Origin: an uncultured Bacteroides sp. | Lineage (GTDB): Bacteria; Bacteroidota; Bacteroidia; Bacteroidales; Bacteroidaceae | Reading direction: 5' to 3' | DNA length: 64,000 nt | Assembly: GCA_949294185.1 (NCBI GenBank) | Contig: CASFGA010000005.1 | Coordinates: 62,001-126,000 of the forward strand | Part shown: piece after piece, positions 44,222 to 54,600 of the stretch | How positions within the stretch are numbered: position 1 is the first letter of the stretch | How the letters are laid out: each line of letters opens with the position of its first letter | The notes under the pieces: generated by a model | What the model saw: only the letters and a program-made list of their open reading frames with translations | The model's database searches: none | Told to the model about the DNA's origin: nothing | Made by a program: the position numbers and the translations under genes

Positions 44222-45565
44222 ATGAAGAACTATCAGATAGCCGTTGTCGGCGGAGGGCCGGCAGGATATACAGCGGCCGAAGCGGCGGGAAAAGCCGGCA
44301 TGAGCGTCGTTTTATTTGAAAAGAACAATGTGGGGGGCGTATGCCTGAACGAGGGATGCATCCCCACAAAAACCTTATTATATTCAGCAAAAGTATTCGA
44401 CACGGCATGCCACGCATCCAAGTATGCGGTGAAAGTGCAGGAACCAACCTTTGATCTGGGAAAAATCATCGCACGGAAAACAAAGATTGTCCGCAAGCTG
44501 GTTTTGGGAGTAAAGGCCAGACTGACGGCCCAGAACGTGACAATCGTGCAGGGGGAAGCTCTGATTGCAGACGCTCATACTATCCGATGCGGAGAAGAGA
44601 CCTACCAATGCGAGAAAATGATTGTATGCGCGGGAAGCGAGACGGCGGTTCCCCCGATTCCCGGCATCGGTGAGACCGGCTGTTGGACGCATCGGGAAGC
44701 TCTCGACAACAAGGAAGTTCCGGAATCTCTTACCGTCATTGGCGGAGGAGTGATAGGGATGGAGTTTGCTTCCTTCTTCAATAGTCTGGGTGTCCCGGTT
44801 ACCGTAATCGAAATGACCGGCGAGATATTGGGCGGCATCGAGAGCGAACTGGCCGCACTGCTGCGTGGGGAATACGCCAAGCGGGGAGTGAAGTTCCTGC
44901 TCAACACGCGGGTGACCAGACTTGAAAAGACTGAAACGGGAATCCGGACTATTTATGAGAATGCCGGGGAGGCGGGATGCGTCGACTCGCACAAGGTGCT
45001 GATAAGTGCAGGACGCCGACCGGCCGCAAAAGGATTCGGTCTTGAAAACCTTAATCTGGAGCTTACCGAACGCGGACACATCAAAGTGGACGAACACATG
45101 CGGACATCCATAGACAATATATATGTATGCGGAGACCTGAACGGTGTCTCGCTGCTCGCTCATACGGCTGTACGCGAAGCGGAAGTGGCCGTCCACCACA
45201 TCATCGGAAAGGCCGACGCGATGAGCTACCGGGCAATCCCCGCAGTGGTATACACCAATCCCGAAGTCGCATCCGTGGGAATGACGGAAGAAGGGCTGAA
45301 AAACGCCGGAATACCTTATCATGCCATCAAGCTTCCTTTGGCCTATTCAGGCAGATTCGTTGCAGAAAACGAAGGAGTGAACGGAGTCTGCAAAGTTCTG
45401 GCAGGCGAAGACGAGACGATATTGGGCGTGCATCTGCTGGGAAATCCGGCATCCGAACTGATTGTCATGGCGGGGATGATGATAGAAGACAGGCGCAAGC
45501 TGTCAGAATGGAAGCGCTATGTGTTCCCTCATCCTACGGTCGGTGAAATTTTCAAGGAACTGTAA
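44222..45565 (+). CDS. lpdA: Dihydrolipoyl dehydrogenase
   Basis: A 447-residue FAD-linked disulfide oxidoreductase that reoxidises dihydrolipoamide of 2-oxo-acid dehydrogenase or glycine-cleavage complexes. The FAD site is VVGGGPAGYTAAEAAGKAG, and the redox disulfide is NVGGVCLNEGCIPTKTLLYS. The NAD site is VIGGGVIGMEFASFFNSLG, the second FAD contact is DNIYVCGDLNG, and the C-terminal His-Glu pair is in VFPHPTVGEIFKEL. The His-x-x-x-x-Glu supports lipoamide rather than mercury or glutathione as substrate. The stop is directly followed by the ATG of the PBP4 gene. Confidence 0.93.
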   Translation: MKNYQIAVVGGGPAGYTAAEAAGKAGMSVVLFEKNNVGGVCLNEGCIPTKTLLYSAKVFDTACHASKYAVKVQEPTFDLGKIIARKTKIVRKLVLGVKARLTAQNVTIVQGEALIADAHTIRCGEETYQCEKMIVCAGSETAVPPIPGIGETGCWTHREALDNKEVPESLTVIGGGVIGMEFASFFNSLGVPVTVIEMTGEILGGIESELAALLRGEYAKRGVKFLLNTRVTRLEKTETGIRTIYENAGEAGCVDSHKVLISAGRRPAAKGFGLENLNLELTERGHIKVDEHMRTSIDNIYVCGDLNGVSLLAHTAVREAEVAVHHIIGKADAMSYRAIPAVVYTNPEVASVGMTEEGLKNAGIPYHAIKLPLAYSGRFVAENEGVNGVCKVLAGEDETILGVHLLGNPASELIVMAGMMIEDRRKLSEWKRYVFPHPTVGEIFKEL

Positions 45566-46972
45566 ATGAAACAAGCCATCCTGCTTTTCGTCTTATGCGC
45601 CTGCCTTACAGTGACGGCAAGCGCGCAAACGCTTGCCGAGAAACTGGACGCACTGGTTTCTACCGCTTCCATTCTGAGGACATCGGAGGTAGGAATCTGT
45701 GTATACGACCTTACGGCCGGCATTCCGATATACCGATATCAGGCAGACAAACTATATCGCCCGGCTTCCATCGAAAAGATCGTGACGGCAGTCACAGCCT
45801 TGTCGGAACTGGGAAAGGACTATCCGTATCAGACACGCTTGTCCTACTCCGGAACAATAGCGGAAGGACGGCTGAAAGGCGATGTATATGTCGTGGGAGG
45901 CTTTGATCCGGAATTTATGGAAAGCGATCTGGAACTGCTTGCCGATACACTATACGGCAGCGGAATCAGGCAAATCGACGGACGGCTTGTCGGAGATGTC
46001 TCGATGACCGACTCTGTATACTGGGGGAAAGGATGGTCGTGGGACGATACCCCGGAAGCATTCCAACCTTATCTTTCTCCGCTGATGCTGAACCGTGGAT
46101 GTGTGGACATAACAATCGTACCAGGCGCTCAGGGAACCGCAGGAGAAGTGAAGATTTCTCCCGCATCGGACTATTATCAGACAGACAACCGCACGCTTTC
46201 ACGCACTCCGGCGGCGGGAAGACTAAGGATTACGCGCAATTGGCTAGAAAACGGGAACCGTATTCTGCTGACAGGAAATGTCGCTTCACGACAGTCGACA
46301 ACAATAAACATCTATGATTCGAAAGCTTTCTTTATGGAGACCCTGCGCTACCTGCTGACACAAAAGGGGATTGAAACGGCAGACAGTGTGGACTATGCCT
46401 CTGCGCCGGCCGAAGCCCTTACAGTCTACACCCGCAAGCGCCCGTTGGAAGAAGTCCTTCACCGTGCCTTAAAGGAAAGTGACAACCTTGCCGCCGAATC
46501 CATGTTCTACCATCTGGGCATGAGATGCGGTCACAAGACATCCGGGACAGGAAGCAAAGACGGCCAGAAAGCCGTATACCGATTTATGAAAGACAGTCTG
46601 GGCCTTTCTCCTGCGGACTATAAAATCGTAGACGGGAGTGGTGTGTCGCTTTACAACTATGTATCGCCCGACCTGATTATGGCTTACCTGAAATATGCCT
46701 ACCAGAATCCGCACATATACCGCCCGCTCTATGAAGCGCTGCCGATAGCCGGCATCGACGGGACTCTGAAATACCGGATGAGAAAAGGGAAGGCATTCCG
46801 GCATGTAAGGGCAAAGACAGGTACGGTGACAGGAATCTGCTCGTTGGCAGGCTATGCATCAAGCGTCTCAGGCCGACAGTACGCCTTTGTCATCATCAAC
46901 CAAAATGTTTTGAAAGCCCGCCAGGCGCGCGACTTTCAGGACAAAGTCTGCGAAATACTGGTCACGGAATAA
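45566..46972 (+). CDS. dacB: D-alanyl-D-alanine carboxypeptidase/endopeptidase, PBP4 type (S13)
   Basis: A 468-residue exported serine peptidase that trims peptidoglycan cross-links. The signal peptide is LLFVLCACLTVTASAQ. The penicillin-binding motifs are in order: SxxK as RPASIEKIVTAV (Ser near residue 69), SxN as KESDNLAAESM, and KTG as RAKTGTVTGICSLAGY. A large insert between the first two motifs is typical of S13 enzymes. Its start codon abuts the lpdA stop, so it is probably translated from the same mRNA. It ends facing the GH27 gene, with an inverted repeat between them. Confidence 0.94.
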   Translation: MKQAILLFVLCACLTVTASAQTLAEKLDALVSTASILRTSEVGICVYDLTAGIPIYRYQADKLYRPASIEKIVTAVTALSELGKDYPYQTRLSYSGTIAEGRLKGDVYVVGGFDPEFMESDLELLADTLYGSGIRQIDGRLVGDVSMTDSVYWGKGWSWDDTPEAFQPYLSPLMLNRGCVDITIVPGAQGTAGEVKISPASDYYQTDNRTLSRTPAAGRLRITRNWLENGNRILLTGNVASRQSTTINIYDSKAFFMETLRYLLTQKGIETADSVDYASAPAEALTVYTRKRPLEEVLHRALKESDNLAAESMFYHLGMRCGHKTSGTGSKDGQKAVYRFMKDSLGLSPADYKIVDGSGVSLYNYVSPDLIMAYLKYAYQNPHIYRPLYEALPIAGIDGTLKYRMRKGKAFRHVRAKTGTVTGICSLAGYASSVSGRQYAFVIINQNVLKARQARDFQDKVCEILVTE

Positions 46973-47003
46973 AGAAGATTACGGCTCCATGCAATAAACA
47001 CAC

Positions 47004-47089
47004 AGTCCGGCATCCTGTTTTCCCGTAGCAAATGAAATTTTTCTTCTTATGAAAAATGGATTCTGACAAGGGAAACAGAATGCCGGACT
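47004..47089. terminator. Long-loop inverted repeat between convergent dacB and GH27
   Basis: AGTCCGGCATCCTGTTTTCCC (in part) at 47004-47024 pairs with 47070-47089 over about 20 bp with one mismatch and one bulge. The loop is about 45 nt. It lies between two converging genes and probably ends both, but U-tracts are weak. Confidence 0.5.
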
Positions 47090-47098
47090 TTATCAAAG

Positions 47099-48337
47099 TC
47101 ACTTCTTCAGCGACAACCGAACCATCAGCACTCCATGCGGAGCAATGTCGCAGACGGTATTCTTCTTTGTAGTGCCGATATCCTGATGTTTCCACAGGTC
47201 GCGCACCACATATTCATTCTTATACATATTCACTTGATCGGCAAAATAAATGGTCTGCTTCCGCCAGTCATAGTCCAGATGCCATACAGATTCCGTCCGG
47301 TTCAGGAAACAGACAGCCAGTTCCCCGTCGGCAAGAGGCTTGGCCCAGATTTCCTTCTCACCCATATCCATGAAACGGCGCGCCTGCTGCCCGAGGCAAT
47401 CCTGGTTCACCGCAATCGCCTCCTTGTTCGTCAGGATTTCCCGAGTTTCCGCATCCATCTTGCGCAAGTCGTTTCCCGCCATCAGCGGAGTGGCAAACAT
47501 ACACCACATGGAGAAATGGGTGATATACTCGTCGCGCGTCATTCCGCCGTTTCCTACCTCCAACATTTCCGCGTCATTCCAATGCCCCGGCCCCGCATAC
47601 GGATAGAGATCAGCCATGATGTCCACGATGTCCATCACGCCTACACCACCCCAATCAAACTTACACTGGTAGCAGTCGCGAATATCCGGCGTGACACGCC
47701 ACATGTGTCCTATGCCTTTCCCCCATTTCCACGGCTCGTTTTCGCCCCATTCACAGATGCTGAGTATGATGGGACGCCCACTCAACTTGATGGCGTCGCT
47801 CATCGTCTGATAGGCTGCACGGGCATTCTGCCCCTCGTTTGAGCACCAGTCATACTTCAGATAGTCGACTCCCCACGCCGCATACTGGCGGGCATCCTGA
47901 AACTGGTATCCGCGACTGCCCGGGCGTCCTTGACAAGTATACGAACCGGCACACGAATAGATGCCAAGCTTAAGCCCTTTTCCGTGAATATAGTCGGCAA
48001 GCGCCTTCATGCCGTTGGGAAAACGCTCGGGATCAGGAATGATATTCCCCAAAGAGTCCCTTCCTATCTGCCAACAGTCGTCGATAACGATATACTCATA
48101 TCCGGCATCCTTCATCCCAGACTCTACCATAGCGTCCGCCATCTCCCGCATCAGCGACTCACTCACATTGCAACCGAACTTGTTCCAACTGTTCCACCCC
48201 ATAGGAGGAGTCTGTGCCAGAGAATTGAATACCGAGTCGGGAATGGCCTTCGCCTCTCCAAAAAACATCTGTGCATGGGCAGTATATCCGCAGGCCAGTG
48301 CCAGAACCACAAAAAAAACTTTCAATTTCATACGCAT
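47099..48337 (-). CDS. GH27-family alpha-galactosidase
   Basis: A 412-residue exported enzyme with signal peptide ending in YTAHAQ. The GH27 barrel motifs are PPMGWNSWNKFGCNV, YIVIDDCWQ, GLKLGIYSCAG, the nucleophile in YLKYDWCSNEG (Asp near residue 160) and the acid/base in WRVTPDIRD (Asp near 215). DAEMLEVGNGGMT and the C-terminal beta domain complete the family pattern. It removes terminal alpha-galactose, the epitope found on galactomannan, raffinose-type sugars and some host glycans. It is the last gene of PUL D, separated from the DUF6055 gene by a strong hairpin, so it may have its own promoter or be expressed at lower level. Confidence 0.94.
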   Translation of the reverse strand: MRMKLKVFFVVLALACGYTAHAQMFFGEAKAIPDSVFNSLAQTPPMGWNSWNKFGCNVSESLMREMADAMVESGMKDAGYEYIVIDDCWQIGRDSLGNIIPDPERFPNGMKALADYIHGKGLKLGIYSCAGSYTCQGRPGSRGYQFQDARQYAAWGVDYLKYDWCSNEGQNARAAYQTMSDAIKLSGRPIILSICEWGENEPWKWGKGIGHMWRVTPDIRDCYQCKFDWGGVGVMDIVDIMADLYPYAGPGHWNDAEMLEVGNGGMTRDEYITHFSMWCMFATPLMAGNDLRKMDAETREILTNKEAIAVNQDCLGQQARRFMDMGEKEIWAKPLADGELAVCFLNRTESVWHLDYDWRKQTIYFADQVNMYKNEYVVRDLWKHQDIGTTKKNTVCDIAPHGVLMVRLSLKK

Positions 48338-48371
48338 ACGATTTAAAATTTGCCTTTAAAGTTACAAAAAA

Positions 48372-48430
48372 GACTGCATCCGATAAATGTCGATACATAT
48401 ATATTATCCTTAACTTATGCGGATGCAGTC
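48372..48430 (-). terminator. Long-loop hairpin with U-tract between DUF6055 gene and GH27
   Basis: GACTGCATCCG (48372-48382) and CGGATGCAGTC (48420-48430) pair perfectly over 11 bp. On the minus strand the second arm is followed by six T residues. The 37-nt loop is AT-rich. It could end or attenuate the PUL D transcript before the GH27 gene. Confidence 0.65.
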
Positions 48431-48483
48431 CAATCTTTCTCCAAAAGGTTTCAAACTAACACCTAATCCTTAAATATACAAAC

Positions 48484-49887
48484 TTATTGAATGGATGTAT
48501 TGGTCAGCTTTACTTTATAAGGCCACTGTGCCATAGGCAAGGCACTCAAAGTCCAGTGGTTCGTCGAAGGTCCGGCAGTTACCACCAACCACAAATGAGC
48601 CAGTTTCTCACCTGCCGGAACAGTCCATGAAGTAGAAGCCGTCTGATTATAATAGTCCGTACTGCCTGATTCTCCCAAAATGGTCTTTCCGTCTTCAGTC
48701 ACTCCCACAAAGCCGTAACGGTAATAAGGGATATAAAACCACTCATTGTCATAACCCGGACATCCGTCCGGATCCACATCCGCTCCCTGCAGTCCCTTGA
48801 AATCAGCGGTAACAGTTGTTCCCGGTTCCGGAACACTCAGCCTTATGGCATTAAAGCCATAATTTTCCGGACAACGCTCCGGCTTTACCTGACAATAGCC
48901 ATCTGCCTGCACATCCATATAAGGACTAAAGTTCTCGAAAGAATTGGCAAACGGACGGGTTTCATCGTATGTCCGCTCGAAGTCCAAATTTACCAAATGG
49001 CAGTAGCAATCATACATTTCATCAACGAACTTATAGTTCTCGTTCGCCTGATAACCTTTCAAACGCTGATAAGTCTGTACCGGATCTTCATCCGCATAGC
49101 TCTGCCGGTACATTTCGGCAATGAAGTCCAGTCCGTTCTTCTCGCTCCAATATTCCAACACATAGGGCGAACGGTAAATGTTCTCCTCATGCAGAAAAGC
49201 TTTATGGGTGGCCTGCTTGAAAGCATCCCAATGATACTGCTCTTCGCTCATCCAATTCGGATTCACCTGCCATAGCATCCACTGGGAAGTCATTTCATAA
49301 AATCCGGATCCCAGTCCGCCGCTCCAACATGAACTGCCATCGGCCTGCATCTGCAACTGGAAGCTGTGTCCCAACTCATGGGCAACTGCATTCAGATTCT
49401 CGTCCTGCAACCGGTTGGGTGCCGCCCAAAATGCACCTATCGTATTGTCATACGTACCGCCATAGGCAGTTCCCTCTAATGAATACTGAATCATCACCAT
49501 CATGCGATACTTCTCACTCAGCGAACCTTCATTGACAAACTTCAGATTGTCTCTATAGAACGTATAGAACTGCTCAACCTTTGTCTTCAGATTCTCCAAG
49601 TCGACATGCATGTCATTGCCTTCCAACTGAGGCGGATTGGCCAGCTCATTACCGAATCCCTTTTCCCAAAAGATGGCGACATTATCCGTACAGGCCATAC
49701 GGTCATAACAATAAAGGAATGTGTCCACCCGCCAATCTTCACCGGAATATTCCAACGGACGATACAGCTCTTTTCCTTCAGGCAGAGGATACTGTTCGTT
49801 GTATGAAACATGCTCGCTATAATCCGTGCAGGAAAATAACGCAAGGCCGCTTGTCAAAGCAATCAAAATATTTTTTTTCATAACCAT
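48484..49887 (-). CDS. DUF6055-like lipoprotein with HELGH zinc-peptidase motif
   Basis: A 467-residue lipoprotein; the lipobox is LALFSC. The region around residues 165-200 reads AVAHELGHSFQLQMQADG, a zinc-binding HExxH motif. A Glu in GFYEMTSQW lies about 25 residues later and fits the third ligand of gluzincin peptidases. The C-terminal 100 residues are beta-rich (KTILGESGSTDYYNQTASTS, then LAHLWLVVTAGPSTNHW) and may bind substrate. This resembles proteins annotated as DUF6055. It follows the PUL D susD by 17 bp and precedes the GH27 gene. A peptidase beside an alpha-galactosidase suggests a glycoprotein substrate; this is inference and activity is untested. Confidence 0.82.
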   Translation of the reverse strand: MVMKKNILIALTSGLALFSCTDYSEHVSYNEQYPLPEGKELYRPLEYSGEDWRVDTFLYCYDRMACTDNVAIFWEKGFGNELANPPQLEGNDMHVDLENLKTKVEQFYTFYRDNLKFVNEGSLSEKYRMMVMIQYSLEGTAYGGTYDNTIGAFWAAPNRLQDENLNAVAHELGHSFQLQMQADGSSCWSGGLGSGFYEMTSQWMLWQVNPNWMSEEQYHWDAFKQATHKAFLHEENIYRSPYVLEYWSEKNGLDFIAEMYRQSYADEDPVQTYQRLKGYQANENYKFVDEMYDCYCHLVNLDFERTYDETRPFANSFENFSPYMDVQADGYCQVKPERCPENYGFNAIRLSVPEPGTTVTADFKGLQGADVDPDGCPGYDNEWFYIPYYRYGFVGVTEDGKTILGESGSTDYYNQTASTSWTVPAGEKLAHLWLVVTAGPSTNHWTLSALPMAQWPYKVKLTNTSIQ

Positions 49888-49904
49888 ATTTCTTTTTTAT
49901 CAGA

Positions 49905-51650
49905 TTATTCATAGGGTTTGGCATCAATCAACGGAGAGCGTCTCAGTTCATAACGAGGAACAGGCAGCCAATAATGAGCTTCAGCACCGGCCACTCCTGC
50001 AAAATTGCGGGTGGATACCACATTTCCTGTCCAATATCCCTTATGTCCGTCCGCATATTTATAGATAGCAACACCAGTAACCGGACGGCTGTAGCATTCC
50101 TCCATCTGTTTCCAACGGCGCAAATCAAACCAACGCTGCCCCTCAAACACAAGTTCTGCCTGACGCTCATAATAATATGCTTCCCATATATCATCGCTTG
50201 CCTGAATCTCGGGAAGTCCGATACGACGGCGCACCTTGTTTATATATTCGCGCGCGCCTTCAGCACCCTCGACATTGCCCAGTTGAAGCTGACATTCCGC
50301 ATAGTTCAAATAGATTTCCGACAGGCGGATGAAGAACCACGGAACGGAATGCATGGTCGTCCCGGCCGAGTTATAGCTCGGATCAAGAAACTTGCGCATC
50401 CAATAGCCCGTATTGCTGGCATTCCAATAGTATTCACCCTGATCACTGTCTTTTCCGGCAGTCACACCCGTTTCTCCGGAACGGAACACCTCCACCTCAC
50501 GGCGGCTGTCACCGTATCCCCACATATCGCCGTCGAGAAGAAGTGCGGCATAGAACCGCGGTTCACGCCCTTTCCATGCAGAGGGTTGATCGCCTGCCGC
50601 CGCCTCGTAATACGATTGCGGAACGAATTCTGATCCGTCGGCATTCTGAAAGAAATCGGCAATCTCCTGCGTCGGATTAAAGTTACCCCATCCCTGGAAA
50701 CCGTTTCCGATGCCGCAAGGAGCCTGATAAAGATAAGACATGTTGTCACCCGAACCGTATAAAGGGTCATAAAGCTTTTCGAATATCACTTCCGGATTTT
50801 GAGGATCAAGGAACAAAGCTCCGTATTCATCGCCTACTGCTTTCGGTTCTGTCTTTACATTTGCCGTATTGATGTCTTGCAAATGATAGACATTCAGTTC
50901 GAACACGGCACGTGCCGCATCAGCCGCAGCCTGCCACTTCTCATCAGAAGGAGTTCCGAACAGCGGACTCGCCTGATAAAGCAGCACTCTCGACTTAAGC
51001 GCCAGAGCCGCACCTTTCGTGGCGCGTCCGAAATCGCTGTTGTCGTGATAAGACAAAGGCAGCAGCGCGGCCGCATCATCGCAGTCTTTCACAATAAAGG
51101 CAGCCACCACATCCATATCCGCACGCTCTTCTTCAAACGTGTCATTCAGACCATAAGTATGGTCGATGACAGGCACACGCCCGTAAAGGCTGTACAGCAT
51201 GTGATAGTTCCACGCACGCAGGAAAAGTGCCTGCCCCTTCTGCCAATTGCGCCATTCATCGTCGCCCGGCACATTGTCGATATTCTCCAAAAACAGGTTG
51301 ATGCTCTTGATATATCCGTAATACGTGCCCCAAGGATCCCACATCGTATCGTCCCATCCGATTCCGTACGTATCACAGTTGAGCAATCCCTGAGTCACGT
51401 TCTCCGACCCATAGGTATGCTTCTGAAATACCTCATCTGTATAATTTGAAAAACGCGTACCTTTCATGGTTTCTGCCCATAGGTTGGCGTACTGCGCATT
51501 CAGATAAGTTTCCGAGAGGGCAAGGTCACCCCACACGGCTGCATCCGAATAAGAATTCAGAGGCTCTACATCCAATATGTCCGTGCAGGAGACTGTACCC
51601 AGTCCCATACACGAAAAAGCCAGTGCATACAAGTAATATTTTGTTTTCAT
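49905..51650 (-). CDS. SusD/RagB-family glycan-binding lipoprotein (PUL D)
   Basis: About 581 residues from the ATG at 51650 (a TTG three codons earlier is less likely). The lipobox is GLGTVSC. SusD features include LDVEPLNSYSDAAVWGDLAL, RAWNYHMLYSLYGRVPVIDH, RATKGAALALKSRVLLYQAS, RLSEIYLNYAECQLQLGN and the C-terminal ERQAELVFEGQRWFDLRRW. It ends in the usual YWLPVPRYELRRSPLI. It follows susC by 26 bp and partners it at the cell surface. The DUF6055 gene begins 17 bp downstream. Confidence 0.94.
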   Translation of the reverse strand: MKTKYYLYALAFSCMGLGTVSCTDILDVEPLNSYSDAAVWGDLALSETYLNAQYANLWAETMKGTRFSNYTDEVFQKHTYGSENVTQGLLNCDTYGIGWDDTMWDPWGTYYGYIKSINLFLENIDNVPGDDEWRNWQKGQALFLRAWNYHMLYSLYGRVPVIDHTYGLNDTFEEERADMDVVAAFIVKDCDDAAALLPLSYHDNSDFGRATKGAALALKSRVLLYQASPLFGTPSDEKWQAAADAARAVFELNVYHLQDINTANVKTEPKAVGDEYGALFLDPQNPEVIFEKLYDPLYGSGDNMSYLYQAPCGIGNGFQGWGNFNPTQEIADFFQNADGSEFVPQSYYEAAAGDQPSAWKGREPRFYAALLLDGDMWGYGDSRREVEVFRSGETGVTAGKDSDQGEYYWNASNTGYWMRKFLDPSYNSAGTTMHSVPWFFIRLSEIYLNYAECQLQLGNVEGAEGAREYINKVRRRIGLPEIQASDDIWEAYYYERQAELVFEGQRWFDLRRWKQMEECYSRPVTGVAIYKYADGHKGYWTGNVVSTRNFAGVAGAEAHYWLPVPRYELRRSPLIDAKPYE

Positions 51651-51676
51651 CTTGGTCAAATTTATGGTTGATACTG

Positions 51677-54600
51677 TCAGAAAGTAATGTTGGTACCGAA
51701 AGTAATCATGCGCTGCAAAGGATAGGCAAGAATACCGTTAGAGTTAATGGCGTATCCGTTATCATCCTTTGAGGTTCCCACTTCGGGATCACAGATCTTC
51801 ATCTTATCGAAAGTGAAAAGATTATTGCCGTTAATGTAGAAACGCCACCGCTGCATGCCGAGTTTCGAAGTAACAGACTTGGGCAATGTATAGCCCAATT
51901 CTATGGACTTCAAGCGCAGAAAAGCAGCATTGCGCAGCCACCAGGTAGATGCGCTACCGTTCCACGTGTCACCATAAGTCTGCTTGATGAACGCTTTCGG
52001 CCAACGCGCGTTCAGATTCTCCTCCACTGTATTCTCCGTGCGCCAACGCCCTTCATAAAAGTCCGTCACCATATTCATCGTCGGTTGTACCAGCTGCACA
52101 GCTTTCGCCTGTCCCTGGAAGAAGATATTCAGGTCAATGCCTTTCCATGCACCGTTCAGAGTAAATCCGTAAATGATTTTCGGCGTGGCCGAAGCGTTAA
52201 TGCGGATGGCGTCATCCCAAGTAATGGTTCCGTCACCATTCGTATCCTGATAAATCAAGTCACCCGGCGCCGCATTGTCCATGTGAGGCGTGTTGTCCAC
52301 CTGAGTCTGATTCTGGTAGATGCCCAACGCCTTATAAAGTACCAGTCCGTCTATCGGATTGTCCGTTGTGCGCTGCCATTCCGGAGTGGATACTGCCTCA
52401 TCCATATATACCACCTTGTTCTCGGCATAAGTGAAGTTTCCGGTTATCCCCCATTCAAAGTCGCCCGCACGGTCGCGATACGAAGCCACGATCTCCACAC
52501 CCGTATTGTTTACCTTACCCAAGTTCTCGGCGGGAAGCACCAGACCCGTATAAGCAGGGATGGAAGCGTTACGTGTAATCAAGATATCACGGCGTTTTGA
52601 TTGGAACCAGTCAAAATCAAGGCTGAACATTCCACCCAGGAACGAAGCCGAGAATCCGATGTTCGTGGTGTTGGCCGTTTCCCATGTCACCAAAGGATTG
52701 GCTGTACGAGTCAAATAGAAGCCTTTGTTTACTGCCGCTCCGTCACCGGTTCCGAAATACGGGCCTTTGTCCGTGAAAGCATACTGCGAAAGATACTGAT
52801 AAGCAGAAATAGCATCATTACCCATCTGTCCCCATGAAGCTTTCAACTTCAGAAAATCCACATACGGCTTTACAGGTTCAAAGAACTTCTCTTCTGACAT
52901 CACCCATCCTAAAGAGAAAGAAGGGAACAATCCCCACCGATGGCCTTCTGCAAAATTCATGGAGCCATCATAACGCATCGTGAATTCGGCCAGATAACGG
53001 TCAAGGTATGAGTAGTTCACACGGCCAAAGAAGTTCACACGCGCCGTCTTGTCCGAAGAACCGCTGTTGTCTTTATCTTCAGGCACATCGCTTCCTGCAA
53101 ACAAATCCATCAAAGTGTCTGACAAGAAATTTGTACGGTAACCAGACAATGTGTGGTAATCATACTTACTTTGCTCATAAGCAACGAATGCATTCACCTT
53201 ATGGGTCTCATTGAAAGTGCGTTCATAGCCGATACGCGCATTCAGTGTAATGGTAGAATAACGCGTAGCCCAATCGTTCAGACTGATCTGCCCCGTATCC
53301 GCCCGGCGGTTCTGATACTCTCCCGAAGCGTTGTCATAATAATAGAGATCATACGGACGGTTAATCTGCTTTCCGTCACTGAATGTATAGTCGATGGCGG
53401 CATAGCCTTCGGCATACAGTCCCTTAGTAATAAAGTCTAAATCCACATGCAACAGAGGCTTGATGTTCAGTATATTGGTGGTATAGTTGTTCGAACCCGG
53501 CTTGTCTGTCACCATAATGGCTGCATTACGCGTCACCCCGTCATAACCCACACGCGGCAAACCGTTGGGATAATAGGGCGCACTGCCCGGAAAAGTGCTC
53601 AGAAAATACGTAAACAGATAGGGAGTGCTGTAGATGCCCCTGTCACGTTGCTCCTGCCGCCCGAGAATATCCAGACTGAACCGTATGGAATTGCTGATCT
53701 TGGCATCCAGATTAGACACTAACTGGAACTGTTTATAATCTTGTGCAGAATTTTTATAGATAGCATCCTGCCACATATATTGAGCGGATGTATAAAAAGA
53801 AATTTTATCCGTACCTCCGCTGACAGACAAACTATGCTGCGTCTTGCCGGCCCAATTCTTAGCCACTTCTCCCCACCAGTCCGTATCCGGATAATTGACA
53901 GGATCATCATGATCCAGATAATGCTGAAGCACTTCGGGTGAATAGGTAGTTCCGGCCTGATCGTGCCGTGGATCCGCATCATACTCGTTTACATAAGTGG
54001 CATACTGATAAGCGTTCAGCATCTCTGGGATCCGCGTCGGTTGAGATATAGAGTAACTTCCGTTATAGTTCACGGTAACTTTTCCTTCCTTACCTCGCTT
54101 CGTCGTTACCAAAATAACACCGTTTGCCGCGCGTGCCCCATAAATGGCGGCCGAGGCATCTTTCAAGACAGATATGCTCTCGATGTCCTCCGGATTCAGA
54201 TGGCTGAAAGATCGGTCAGCAATCCCGTCTACCACAATCAGCGGCGAGGTGCTGCCCAAAGTTCCCTTACCACGAATCAAGATATCCGCGTTGTCTTCTC
54301 CCGGTTCACCTGAGCGTGTGTTGGCAATGATACCTGCCGTCTTTCCGGCCAACGTGTTGGTAAGATTGGCAGCCGCCACCTTTTTCAAGTCTTCACCGCC
54401 TACCTGTGATACGGAACCCGTAAGCGTAGCCTTTTTCTGCACGCCATAGCCTACCACAACCACCTCATCCATAATTTCCGAATCCTCTCTCAACGTGACA
54501 TTCAGCCGCCCTCCTTTAACCTCGGAAACAGGAATCTCCTGCGTCTTATAGCCTATATAGCTAAAGAGCAATACTGAGGAAGATGAGACATTCAAAGTAT

